A stretch of 64,000 bases of DNA. It comes from Gaeumannomyces sp. JS-464. Lineage: Eukaryota; Ascomycota; Sordariomycetes; Magnaporthales; Magnaporthaceae. The notes below the pieces were generated by a model that searched no databases, had not been told where the DNA came from, and saw only the letters and a program-made list of their open reading frames with translations. This document shows, one piece after another, positions 23,228 through 34,392 of this stretch. The stretch spans positions 1,240,001 to 1,304,000 of the forward strand of contig NGZR01000002.1 in the NCBI GenBank assembly GCA_002197995.1. The letters are read 5' to 3'. The first letter of the stretch is position 1, and each line of letters opens with the position of its first letter. A program made the position numbers and the translations under genes.

Positions 23228-23914
23228 ATGTCCGTCAAGATGACGTACCGCGTCGACAGCTGCTGCCGGAAGCCAGACCGGTCCTCGGAGACGCCCCTGA
23301 GCGCTGCGACCTGGGTCCTGGTCGAGCTCGAGCACAACGGCCGCTCCTACCTCCCGTCCCTCAAGATCGGTACCCGCACGCGCCTCCTGCCCGCCGCGCC
23401 GCCCCCGACCGACCGGCGCGCCGAGCTGGCGGCCATCGTCATGGCCATGGAGAGCGCCCTGCGCGTCTTCTGGAAGTTCGCCGAGCGCCTGCCCGGCGTG
23501 CGCTACCCGGACGTGACCATCTGCTCCGACTCGGCCTACGCCGTCGTCTCGGTCCTCGAGGCCTCTGCCTTCGACCCCCAGAGCGCCGCCATGGCCGACA
23601 GGCCCAACAGGGACTTGCTCGCCGACGCCCGCCAGTTTTACGAGCGCCTCAGCGGCCTCGGCATGGTCAGGGTCCGGCACGTGTCGAGCGCCGAGAACTG
23701 GGTCGCCGACGCGGAGTGCAACAGGCAGCTCGACAGGCTGCAGGCGCAGAGGGACCGCCCCGTCGCAGCCACGCGGAAGCGCCTGCTGATCCCCGCCGGC
23801 GCCGGCATCGGGACGGCGAGGCACAGGGACGCAAAGGTCCTGACGCTGGACTCGCCGTCGGTCCTGAAGGTGTGGATCGGCAGTGGGATGTCGAAGTGGC
23901 GCCCTTGGCATTGA
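23228..23914 (+). CDS. RNase H-fold protein copy 3, intact, D-E-D-D present
   Basis: Single exon, 228 residues. It reads as a stand-alone type 1 RNase H fold: Asp10 on the first strand (YRVDSCC), Glu66 in TDRRAELAAIVMAME, Asp101 in VTICSDSAYAVVSVL, His151 and Asp161 in VRVRHVSSAENWVADAECN. Spacing matches the RNase HI order D-E-D-H-D, and NRDLLADARQFYERL resembles the conserved helix before the last strand. If active, it would cleave RNA in RNA-DNA hybrids or bind nucleic acid. There is no reverse transcriptase or LINE domain beside it, so it is not simply a retrotransposon tail. A C-terminal 60 residues (TRKRLLIPAGAGIG, then VLKVWIGSG) is family-specific. The start follows a (CAG)10 leader. 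Related to the broken copies at 15925 and 18141. Confidence 0.7.
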   Translation: MSVKMTYRVDSCCRKPDRSSETPLSAATWVLVELEHNGRSYLPSLKIGTRTRLLPAAPPPTDRRAELAAIVMAMESALRVFWKFAERLPGVRYPDVTICSDSAYAVVSVLEASAFDPQSAAMADRPNRDLLADARQFYERLSGLGMVRVRHVSSAENWVADAECNRQLDRLQAQRDRPVAATRKRLLIPAGAGIGTARHRDAKVLTLDSPSVLKVWIGSGMSKWRPWH

Positions 23915-24711
23915 TGACACACTAGGGGGTTAAGACCGAACAGCGTCTGCAGCAGGCGGGTATATCATGATTTGAAGTGTTATGAAGGCGTTTATGGGGT
24001 TGGACAAGCATGGATTTAGCATTGGTTTAGCATTTGAAATAGGCAGGTTCGAATTGGTCAATTTATTACATACCCAGCAGCTGATTCTCGCCTCAGAGGC
24101 TCCCAAGACTGCCAACAAGTTCCAATAGAGAGTTCATTCTTTGAGCGCTTCCTCGACCATTAAATTCACCGGCAGGAGGGCCCTACCTCGACTGGTTCGT
24201 TCCAGCTCAACAGACGATGTCAATCGTCGCCATCCAGCACGCATCAAGGATCGAACATTTTGTCCGACTGAATGGGTATGTCGGCAACATCCTGGGCTCA
24301 GATGGCCCCGGTCCGTCTTCAACGCTCGGGTGGATTTCCCTGGCATGGTAAGGCTGTGGATCCAACCGCCTGCCTAGACGGATGACGAATCAGATGGCGT
24401 GATAGCTACCACAAGACACACAGCGCTTCCTTTATGCCAATGAAGGAAGGTCTTTCGTAGTCAAGTGCCTGCCCAAGGGGACAGTGACCTCGAGACTAGC
24501 ATGTCTCTGCGCGAACCTGTCGGGATATGTTTGGCCCATGTCATGCCCGGAACGGCAATGACGCCAAGAATGTTCCTCCGGCCATGAAAGGGTTATTTCC
24601 GACATGAAGTCTGCAGAGTGGGCGATGACTAAAAAAGAAGGCTGTTGGTCGAGGAGAGGACGAGAGAATAGGCCTCAATCCCTCGCCCACAATCCACCCG
24701 GGCTCCCTACC
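23915..24711. other. Intergenic spacer
   Basis: About 800 bp, more AT-rich than its surroundings near 23940-24080. No gene recognised. Confidence 0.4.
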
Positions 24712-25534
24712 ATGGCACCCAAAGGCATTCTTTGGAGCCTTCTGCTCCGTGATCGCGGCGCAGGCCGCAGTCCAGTTCGGCCCAGGCTCCCCAACGACAC
24801 TGGCTTCAACTCCACCTTCTCCTCCACCGCGGCCCAGATCGAGGCGGCGCAGCTCGACGGCGCCCTGATTGGGCCGTGGCTGGCCGCTGACGCACTGCAC
24901 GGCGTTCCCGGACCTTCTCGACGGTGACGACTTTGTCGTCATCTGGCATAGCCAGAGTAGCGGCTGCAGGTGGGCCGTGGCTAGAGCCCTCGGCAACGAC
25001 GACAAGGGCGAGTTCGCTAGCCTGCGCGCAGGCTACCGGGGCGCTGTGGCGCCGAGTCCGGCGATGAAGCTCTTCGGCGTCCCAGCTCCCTGGATGGCGC
25101 CGGCGGGCGCGCTGAGCCTGGCCTCGGTGTTCCCCAACTTCAAGGTCACGGGCTGGACGACGTAGCTCGGCGCGGCGCTGTCACACCTGGCTAGCGTGGG
25201 GCGGCGCGACTTCGCGGACCCGCTGCTGGTGATCCAGGGCGACGCGGACGACACTGTGCCGCCGAAATGACCATCAGGCAGGTAGAGAGGTCATGGCGAC
25301 GGGATCCACAGAGCGACCTTAAACTGCTTATTGCGGAGGGTGGATCATACTTCCGTCATGCTGGCGACGTGGCAGCTCTGGCTGAGCTGGGTCAATGACA
25401 GGCTGTAGGGTGTGCCGCTGGCGAAGAAGCTACCTGTCCGGGCCAGCGTGCGTGGAATGCTGCCCAAGGAGAGGTACCTCACGGCCAGGAACTTGTTTCC
25501 ACTCTGGGCTGGTCTGCCGCAGTTTTTCGTGTGA
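24712..25534 (+). pseudogene. Secretory-lipase-like alpha/beta hydrolase, broken
   Basis: From the ATG at 24712, one frame reads a signal-like AFFGAFCSVIAAQAAVQFGPG, and another continues NDTGFNSTFSSTAAQIEAAQLDG. After a further shift comes LDGDDFVVIWHSQSSGCRWAVARAL. This corresponds to the nucleophile region HSQGGGAA of fungal secretory lipases, and the Gly-rich elbow is altered here. Later pieces are RAGYRGAVAPSP, VFPNFKVTGWTT followed by an in-frame TAG (25163-25165), LLVIQGDADDTVPP (catalytic Asp strand), and TWQLWLSWVNDRL followed by TAG (25405-25407). The frame closes at 25534. At least two frame changes and two nonsense codons make it a clear relic. The family assignment rests on motif order, not on a search. 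Confidence 0.6.
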
Positions 25535-27172
25535 GGTGCCGCTGCCTTAGGGAACATCACCGAGTGCTGTGATCACAAAAATGGACAATTTTGGACGATA
25601 ACAGAATAGTGATGGTAGCGAGGGGAGACAGGTTTGGGCCCACGGAATAGTCTGGTTGACTGTGCAATCCAAAGCTGCCAGCTCAGTAAAGTAACCCAAG
25701 GAAAAGTGGTCTGCTGGCCTTGGTGAGTTCAGATAAGCTTAAAGAGAAGTCGTTCGATACTGACTGCTAGCACCGTCGCGTGCGAGATGGAATCGGGGTT
25801 GGGGACGATAAGGAGAGATGCCGGGATCCAAACGATAGGTTCCTTTTTCTGTGTGTGCAGTAGCAATGCGCCCCCTGAAATTCTCGGCGGTGAAGGCCTC
25901 GGCTCCTCGACGCGCGTCGCCATGCCTGCCACGACTGAGAGCTTGGCCAGCACATCAGGGGAGGCAGGTCCGTCGGCTGCAGGCCGGCTGAACGGATCGG
26001 TGCCGACAGCCGAGCATTGAGGAAAATCTGGGGGAAGGGCGACGATCACGCGCAGACTCTCTCCAGAGCGATGATCTGTGGTTATCCGTCTGATCATGGC
26101 CGTCAATCATCAGACCTGCCATCCATGGCGGCGGGAGAGGGGACGCGTCAGCCAGGAGCGGTTGGGCTTATCGCAGAAAGACAGCAGCCAGGGGCCACAT
26201 AGCAGCAGTCTCGTGTCGCGCAAAGTGTTTGTCGTCACGGAGGCCTCGCTTTCTGCCCAACGCAGAAAAAGACTCACTGAGGCTCAAGGGACCTGGACCA
26301 GGGTCCGACTTGTTTTGGCAGGGCGGGGCCCGCTAGTCCCGTTTGGCTGAGGTGCAGTGCCCCGCAGCCGTTGGCGCTAGGGCCGGATTTGCGCAGGCTA
26401 GCGAATGACGCCTCGGCGAGGCCCGTTTCAGATCTTCGAGACGGCGCTGATACGCCCTGGAGCCCCACCCCGCACTTTTTAGTTTAGGTCGGAGCCGAGA
26501 GAGCTTTATTATCGTCCGATTTGCCTTTCGGCTTTCCGCGGGCGCAGCCGCTTTGTGTGTCTGGCTGGCATGCATCTCCTTCCAGGTCCAGATGATGCCA
26601 GACCCGACGAGGCTCGATGTCAGGCATGGCATGCCGGCGGCTTCAGCTGGCACCCGTCAGGGCGCTCAGCTGTCGATGGCCAGGGGTCATGTGTGCATTC
26701 TGGCCCATCAGCGTGCTTGCTATCCGTCGCAATGCAACCCCTAATGCCGCCGCCACATCTGCAACGCCTCGGCCGCCTGAGATCGATCTGCCACGTTAGG
26801 GTAGCACTGAGCGCGGCCAGCGCAACACACCCGCACAGCCGCCTCTCAGCCTCCATCAAGCAGCACGTTTTATCACACGCCCGTCGCTTGTGTGTCATGT
26901 TCGACCGGCGCAGGGAGGAGGCACCGCGTAACGGTAACCGCTGCCGACCTGCGTGTCGGATCTGCGACCACACCCGGGTCCCTCCCTGTTCACCGCCGCC
27001 CCTGGCTTAGGGGAGGCCTTTGGCGAGATAGGATCGACGGGCAAGGAGGAGGCCGAAGACGCGGGGGGTGCCAGGCCCACCGTTATTTCCTGGCCCACAC
27101 AACCTTCGCGGCCCACTTCGTCCACCCCATCGTCGACACCGACTCCGACAATGCCGTCGTGCCGCGTCCAGA
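25535..27172. other. Intergenic region, no supported gene
   Basis: About 1.6 kb without a credible gene on either strand. The right end forms the promoter of the small secreted protein. Confidence 0.5.
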
Positions 27173-27178
27173 TATAAA
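27173..27178 (+). promoter_or_regulatory. TATA box of the small secreted protein gene
   Basis: TATAAA lies 228 bp upstream of the ATG, followed by a long CT-rich leader (TCTCTCTCTTTTTTTCGC and TTTTTTCCC). TATA plus a CT-rich leader is typical of highly expressed fungal genes. Confidence 0.5.
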
Positions 27179-27400
27179 ACAAGGGACGCGGGCGCCTTTC
27201 ATCTTCTCTCTCTCTTTTTTTCGCTCCTCACTCCAAGCCTCCAACTCCAGCCTTCACCAAGCACCTTCTCTTTTTTCCCTGGTAACTTCCATTCTTTTCC
27301 GCCGGTCGGTCTTTACAGTATCCAAAACAAATATCATTTTTTGTTTTATTTTTACCCGCACGTGTCACCACCACAAACCACCACCAAACCACCAGCAAAA

Positions 27401-27853
27401 ATGCAGATGTCCCTGACCACCGTCCTCTTCGGCCTCGTTGCCCTGGCCGCCGCCATGCCCGGCGAGCCCCTCATGGCCCGCCAGAACCAGGGACGCCCCG
27501 TCCCCCAGGGCACCTGCTGCGTCGCAAACACCAGCCTGAAGCAGGACGCATGCCAGGCCCAGGGCGGCGCCGGCAAGTGCGTGCCCGGCGGCAACAACTG
27601 TAAGCACTCGCAACTACCAAATACCAAGACTCCAGACACCCTATGGCCGAAGCGGGACAGCTTGCTAACATGAGATCCTTTTCCCTTATAAACAGGCGGT
27701 AGCCGTCTGAGCTGCGTCGCCCAGGCCAACCTGTCGTGCGACAACAACGTCAAGGAGCGCAACGGCGTCCTCTGCCGCGCCAAGGCTGCCGGCGGCAAGC
27801 TGTTCGATGGCGCCAAACTGATCGACAACCTCAGCCAGGCCAAGGTCAACTAA
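27401..27853 (+). CDS. Small secreted cysteine-rich protein, 118 aa
   Basis: Two exons (27401-27599 and 27696-27853) join within a Cys codon and give 118 residues. A signal peptide (MSLTTVLFGLVALAAA) and a short propeptide ending MARQ, KEX2-less, precede a mature part with eight cysteines at 39, 40, 51, 60, 67, 73, 81 and 93. An even number suggests four disulfides. The pattern CC-C-C-C-C-C-C is not the hydrophobin pattern (C-CC-C-C-CC-C). Size, secretion and Cys content fit a candidate effector, antimicrobial or surface protein. I cannot name the family. The promoter has a clear TATA box and a CT-rich leader, suggesting strong or inducible expression. Confidence 0.8.
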
Positions 27854-28428
27854 AAAAAAACTTGGGCAGAACATGCTTGAGAAGTGGCCTGGGATCCTGC
27901 CCGGCTGTTGCTCTCGCCATCGAAGAGCGGATGACGAGTCTCGGTCGATTTTTTATACTTTGGTGAAGGGCTAGGAAGGAAATTTTAATACCATGGCTTG
28001 ATTGTCGACCACTTGCTCTGTCCCCATCGTGACTGTCCTGCGCTTTTATCATCGAAATCGCCTTTGCCGGATGCCCGCCACACCCGCTGCCCTGTCGACA
28101 ATGACATGTTCCAATGTCATTTCTCTTGGCATCCAATCCGGCAGTTGACAAACAGCCGCGACTCGCAGACCCGGTACATGACAACCACCCAACCCCAGAT
28201 CTGCGAAACGGCTGTGGCGGTGAAACCTTGACTCCAATCATATCAAGACCAATAGCGCATGGCCAACGCGGGTCGTAAAGTCAACCATGGCTGTTGCTCG
28301 CTACAGCACAGGAGAGCGACGGACTCTTAAAACTAAAGTATAATCTTAATGGTTGTTTAAACTAACTAGGTACCTATACAGTTTCCTATCCCTATTCCTA
28401 CATTGCGCCTCCCGGCCAGGCGCACGTG
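27854..28428. other. Spacer between convergent genes
   Basis: About 575 bp between the stop of the secreted protein (plus) and the stop of the Ca2+ ATPase (minus). Holds both 3' regions. No other structure seen. Confidence 0.4.
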
Positions 28429-31400
28429 TCATGACCGCCCCTTCTCCGCGTCACCCTCGGTCCCTTTGCCACCCCTGCGCGACACCAATCTCCCAAGCGG
28501 AGAAAACACCTTTGCTAGGCCGGCGTAGGCCAGCACAAAGGGCGCGGTGACGACGCCGACGACCCTCTCGAACCACGCGTCGGGGAACGAGCGCACGGCC
28601 ATGGCCCAGGGCAGCGAGAAGAGCGGCAGCACGACGCAGACGGCCCACTGGGCGGCGCCGATGGGCGTGACGGAGAAGACGGCGCCGCCCACAAACACGA
28701 TGGCGACCTGGCAGCCGACCATGAAGAGGTTGATGCAGATGAAGTAGGGGTTGCGGTGCAGGCCCTCAAACATGTTGAAGCCGTTGTCGAGGCGGCGGCA
28801 GTTGAACTCGTTGAAGATCTGCATCCACACAAACGTGTTGAACACCATGGTCGACAGCTGCAGCATCTGCTCGCGGTTCGACGGGTCGAAACCGAATATC
28901 CGCGCGCCCGCAAAGTAGAGCGTCACTGTCACGGCCAGCTGGAAGGCGGACTGGCCGACGATCATCTTCCACATGTTCATGGTGATAAGCGGCGCCGCCT
29001 TGCCCTGCGGCGGCCGGTTGAGAATCTTGTCGGTCGGCGGGTCCGTCGCGAGCACGATGCCCGCGAACGTGTCCATAAACAGATTCACCCACAGCAGCTG
29101 CACCGCCGTCAGCACCGACTTCATTTCTGGGTGCGTGACGGCGCTAACAAAAGCCAGGATCACGGCCGTGATCGACACCGTGATCTGGAACTGCAGGAAC
29201 TTTTGCACCGAGTCGTTGACCGCGCGCCCCCATTTTAGGGCCACAATGATGGAGCTGAAGTTGTCGTCCATGAGCACGATCTGCGACGCCTCCTTGGCCA
29301 CCTCGGTGCCCGAGGTGCCCATTGAAAAGCCCACATCGGCCGCCTTAAGCGCCGGCGCGTCGTTGGTGCCGTCGCCCGTAACCGCGACCGTCTCGCCGAG
29401 CGCCTTGAGCTTGCGCACGAGCACGCGCTTGTCCTCGGGCGACGACCGCGCCAGCACCTGCAGGCGCGGCACAACGGCCGTCATGTCGGCGTCGCTTAGG
29501 GCGCGGAAGGCCGGACCCTCCATGATGACACCGTCCGTGTAGATGCCACACTCGGTCGCGATGGCCTGGGCCGTGACGGCGTTGTCGCCCGTGACCATGC
29601 GGACAGCGACGCCCGCCTTCTTGGCCTTGGCCACGGCCTCGGGGACGCCGGGCCGCACCGGGTCCTGGATCCCCACGACGCCCAGAAACACGAGCCCGCG
29701 CAGCAGCTCCGCCAGCTTGACGTGCCCGTCCTCGTCCGCGTGCACGCCCGGCGGCGGCCACGACGGGTAGTCGCGGTACACGAGCCCGATGGTGCGCAGA
29801 GACCCGCGAGCATAGGCCTCGATGGTTGCGCGCAGGGCCATCACGTCCGAGGGGGTCAGGTCCGTCACCTCGAGCGCCTCCGCCGAAGGCGACGAGCGCG
29901 ACACGTCGGCCTTCTGGTTGCAGTACCCAAGCAGGATTTCGGACGCGCCCTTGACGAGCAGACGATAGCCAGCGCCGTCGCGCAGCCCGACGACGGCCGC
30001 CATGCACTTCTTGGCCGAGTCGAAGGGCATCATCTGCACAACCGATTCGTTGGCGCGCGCCTCCTGCACCGACTGCATGCCCAGGTGGTCGCGGGCGAGC
30101 TGCAGCAGCGCCGTCTCCGTCTTGGAGCCGACGAAGGTGGGTTGTCCGTTGGCGTCGGTGCCCTCGAACGCCGTCGAGTTGACGGCCACCGACTGCACGA
30201 CGGCAGCACGGGCGGCAGGCGAGAGCAAAGACGACCACCGAGCCACGCTCATGGTTGAAGAGTCCGAGCCCGAGTCGGACGATGATGGGGTGGTGGCGCC
30301 GCCCGCCTTGGCGAATTTGGTGCTGCCAAAGGTGCCGGCGACGACCGTCATCTTGTTGGTGGTCAGGGTGCCCGTCTTGTCGGAGCAGACAGTCGTGGCG
30401 TTGCCCATGGTCTCGCACGACCGCAGCACGCGCACGAGGTTGTTCTCCTTGAGCAGGCGCTTTGTCGCGAAGGCCAGGGCGAGGGTCACGGCCAGGGGCA
30501 AACCTTCGGGAACCGCGACAACAATGACCGTGATGGCAACGATCTAGGTCGATTAGCATCACAAACTCAAAAAGGGCGTGCTAGGGGCCAACAAGACATA
30601 CAAAGATTTCGAGGAAGAAGGAGGCCTTCTCGGCCGGCTCGCGCGCATCGTTGCCCAGGTTGGCGAGGAAGCGGAAGAGCAGGACGAAAAACAAGAACGA
30701 GGCCGAGCTGACGGCCCACTTGGAGATGTTAACGGCTAGGCCGGCAAGCTTGACCTGGAGCGGCGTGGGATCGGCTTCGGTGCGGATCGACATCATGATC
30801 TTGCCGAAACTCGAGTGGACGCCGACCGAGGTGGCAACGTAGGTGCCGACCCCTTCGAGCACGCGAGCGCCCGAGATGATGAACGGGTCCAGGTTCTTGG
30901 TGCGCGTTCCGGACTCGAGCATTCGCATCACCTGCTCGCCGCCCGTCTTCTTGAGTGCGTCCGACTCGCCCGTGGCCGAGGACTCGTCGCACTTGACGTC
31001 GTGCCCGCTGATGAAGATGCCGTCGACGGGGACCACGTCGCCTATTTTACTCGAAAGAGAGAGATGTCAGTCAACCAGGCGTAGGGAAGGAAGAGAAGAA
31101 AAAACGGGGACGCCCGTACCCGGCTCAAGCTGCACCACATCGCCAACCACAAGCTCGGCCACGTTGACGAGCTGCGACTTGCCGGACCGGATGACCTTGA
31201 TCTCGCGGTCGTCCTTCTTCGCGTTGAGCCGCACAAACGCGCGCTCCTTGTTCCAGTCCATGAGCCCGCCGACGACGACGACGATGACGACTGCGATGCA
31301 GATGGCCACGCCCTCGACCCAGTCAACCCGCACCTCGTTCGTCTTGTGGTCCTTCCGGAACGTCTCGTACAGGCCCAGCGCCAGCGAGATGGCGGCCGCC

Positions 31401-32092
31401 ACGCTCAGCACGATCAGCACCTTCTCCTTGTACGCCACCCACATGAGCTTGTAGATGGGCGTGGCCTTCTTGGACGGCAACACGTTCTTGCCAAAGACCC
31501 TGGAGCGGTCGGCATAGCGACCCGCCGCGGCGGCCGCATTGTGGTTGGTTGACTTCTCGGGGCTCTTCTGGAGGAGGCCGCCGCCGACGGCCTGGTCGAA
31601 CGAGACGCGGAACGGCGCCGTGGTCTCGTCGACGCTCAGGCCAGAGCTGATGTCGGTCTGCAGGCCCTTCTCGATGCCCCTGAGGCCGCCGAGGGCGCGG
31701 AAGGCGTCGAGCGACTTGGGGTTGAGCAGCTTGCCGAGCTGGCCCGGAGTGAAGGCGAAGGGGTTGTCGCCGGCGACGGAAAAGTCGGCCTCGGTGCCTG
31801 GGTCGGGCCGCAGAGCGGCCTCGATGTCGACTGGCACCGCCACGGCGGTTGCCAGGCTGGAGGAGCGGCTGTGCAGAGACGGGGTGGCGAAGGAGTTCTT
31901 GCGATGGTGGCTGTACGACGTTATGCTGCCGTCCGGGCTGGCGGTCGAGGCGCCGGTGAAGGGGCGGATGGTGGTGGCGTCGCTCGGGGTGCGGCCGTGG
32001 CCCGCCAGCATGACCGGCTCAAAGGGCCGCGGGTCGACAGGGGAGTTCTCGTCGATCGACTCCACCGTCTTGTTGAAGGTTCCGGGGACCAT
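28429..32092 (-). CDS. P-type Ca2+-transporting ATPase, PMCA/vacuolar (PMC1-like) type
   Basis: Three exons on the minus strand (32092-31120, 31041-30602, 30543-28429) join in phase to 1175 residues. The cytosolic N-terminus is long and Ser/Thr-rich. The first membrane pair lies near VLIVLSVAAAISLALGLY. The actuator domain has VVPVDGIFISG and CDESSATGES. The core motif VAVPEGLPLAVTLALAFA is followed by the phosphorylation site CSDKTGTLTTNKM. Nucleotide-binding parts include LVKGASEILLGYC, and the hinge is TGDGTNDAPALKAADVGFSMG. The last membrane block includes LLWVNLFMDTFAGIVLATDPP. It pumps Ca2+ out of the cytosol into the vacuole or across the plasma membrane at the cost of ATP. Length and motifs fit IIB-type pumps. 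The C-terminal tail is short, so autoinhibition, if any, is likely N-terminal. Confidence 0.92.
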
Positions 32093-33194
32093 CTCGGATG
32101 ATTGCTGAGGAGGAAACAGGGGGGGAAAGGGAAGAAGAGAATGAAAGGAAGCCCGAGACCAGGAGGCGGCCAGTCTATGCAATAGACTGGGCTGTTGGAG
32201 AGATAGGTTCGCGCCGGCGACCAGGCGGCGATCTCAGCAACAGGCTAGAATGGAAGGGGGAGATGACCCTAGATCGCGACTCTGTCGACAAGATCCGTGA
32301 AGTTGGCGATGGTGATCCCAAGGCTCACCCCAGAACACGGGGGTTCTTGCATGCGTGGGCTGGCCATCTTTATATGAATCCACAGGATCGCATACAGGCA
32401 GTGAGCGCATATCACTCGCCTCACCCATATCAGAAAAAAAACGCCCCCGAGATGGCCTGATAGCCTTGGCATCATCAGAGGCAGCCCGTGGCCTCCCTGT
32501 CCCTCAGCCGCTTGATGGACGCTGGCCTCGCGTCAACCTTCCCCGGCGACGGTAGTTAGGGCAAGCCTTGCCCGGCAGGTTCCAGGCGCACGTGCGGCCG
32601 ATTGGGTCGCGCCATGTGTGTGGGGGGTGTGTGGGTAGACGCAGAAAGAAGCAAAAGCGCGATGCGACTGATGGCCGATCTTGGCCGGGAGGAGGCTGCG
32701 CAGTTCGAAACGGCGGATTCTTTCGACGTGGATCACCCCCGAAGCAACCGACCCCAGAGCCTCGACCAGAACGGCAGGACGGGGCGAGCTTAAACGGAAA
32801 AGAAGAATGAGAAAGGTACTGTAGAGAGCTCGGCATGATGAGGACCCGACATGGCGGCTCCGCCTCTCGGCCACACTTTGGGAAATCTTTGGAAAGCTTC
32901 ATGTTTGCCAAGACGAGCTTGACCTGTCGTGCTGGTAGCATTTAATGCCAAGCCACCACACTGCTGGCTTCACTCTCCAGGGGCCCGGCAAAAAGAGCAT
33001 CCGGCAAGACCCGCAGGCTGCAGCTGCCGCTGCTCGAAGTTCGCATAAAGTCTTTCGTCATGGCGGTTGATTGACTGCGCGAGGAGTCTGGGTCGCGAGG
33101 ACTGATACCTTCCCAGATGGGTGACACGGCCGCAACCCCAATATTTCTCTTCCCTTGGGTTTTTGTCCGCATTTCCGACCATTCAGAGCTTGAA
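32093..33194. other. Upstream region of the Ca2+ ATPase, no supported gene
   Basis: About 1.1 kb. The first 100 bp are purine-rich on the plus strand (GGAGGAAACAGGGGGGAAAGGG), which is a CT-rich leader for the minus-strand ATPase. Nothing else recognised before the poly-G tract. Confidence 0.4.
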
Positions 33195-33219
33195 GGGGGG
33201 GGGGGGGGGGGGGGGGGGG
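33195..33219 (+). repeat. Poly-G tract, 25 G
   Basis: An uninterrupted run of 25 G in intergenic DNA, one of five poly-G/C tracts of at least 18 nt in this window. It can in principle form stacked G-quadruplexes. Confidence 0.95.
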
Positions 33220-34392
33220 CTTTTGCTGAGAGCTGGCGAGCCCTGCAGCGCAACGGGTCACCAAATCCTCGCCTCGGCCGATATAAGTCGTGATTGCGGC
33301 TCCATCTGATTAACCGCCAATTGATTGAAGCAATCTCGACAGGTTCCAGTGTTTGATGAGCTTCGCGTGCGCATGCCTGTCACCGCGCCGTCACACGTGC
33401 TAAGATCGCAAGGAACGAACAGACAGGGAAGCGGATCAAGGCAAAAAAGGAAGAGCATCATTGAGAAGCTACCATTCGAGAAGGTTGAAGCGATTCAGAG
33501 AAGGTCGAAGCGAGGGAGGTGGCAAGCCCGCCTTTTTTGAACAGCAAGCGCCACCCCCATAAGGCTTGGCGGGTCGCGCTTTCCCCCACCCCGGACGCTG
33601 CCTCCCAAACGCAAACAGGAGAGCTCCGAGCCAGGGGCTGTACTTGCTATGCCTGGAACCCGAGACTGGATCGACAATAGACGCACGCCAGCTCTGCGCA
33701 ATACACGCGCGGGACGGATCGTCGGGCAAGGTAACAGGGAGACAGCGCGGCGCGTGGCGCCGCGCTGAAAACCCAACACAACTCCGCGTGGCTTGGATGT
33801 TTCCCAGTTGAGGCTCAAGCGCCCCCTCCTCGGGTGCGCTTTCCCTCGAACGCCGATGCGCGAGGCCAAGCGACCCCACTCGGAGACGAGATCTTTCGAG
33901 CGGCTCCGCGACCCACGCTTCGAAACGGAACGGTGGCTAGGGAAACATCATGGCCCGCACCATGCCGGCGGCAAACCTTTGTCATGGGGGAATAAGCGAC
34001 GCCATGGCAGTAGGTCAGCCATGAAAGAGGTATCGAGGGAGAGCTCGCGAGCAGCGCCAAGATCGTATATGCATCACTCGGGGGTGGCTTGTACGAGCCC
34101 CTGAGGGGATTCTAGCCAGATATATGAGATAGCTGACACCTATCACTGTCGTCGTTTCTCATACTGGATACTGTTCTAGGGTACAACCCAGGATCTCTCC
34201 GTCTTCGTAGCGAGTGTCGTCCGTCAAAAACTCCCATCCATGTAATCGACGCCAACTCATTCCTGTCTGACAAGCCCCATCCCTGATCTTCGTCGACCAT
34301 CCAGCAGTGTTGAACAGCCGGACAGCGTCGTTATCGATTGTTATTGATACTTCCCGGGACACACCTGACGGCGTTGTTGCATCCCCTTCCCC
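33220..34392. other. Intergenic region, no supported gene
   Basis: About 1.2 kb. Some open frames lie on both strands but without motifs. I see nothing else. Confidence 0.45.

Noticed and set aside
27401..27853. Hydrophobin
   Set aside because: Small, secreted, eight Cys, but spacing has CC first and no second CC pair.
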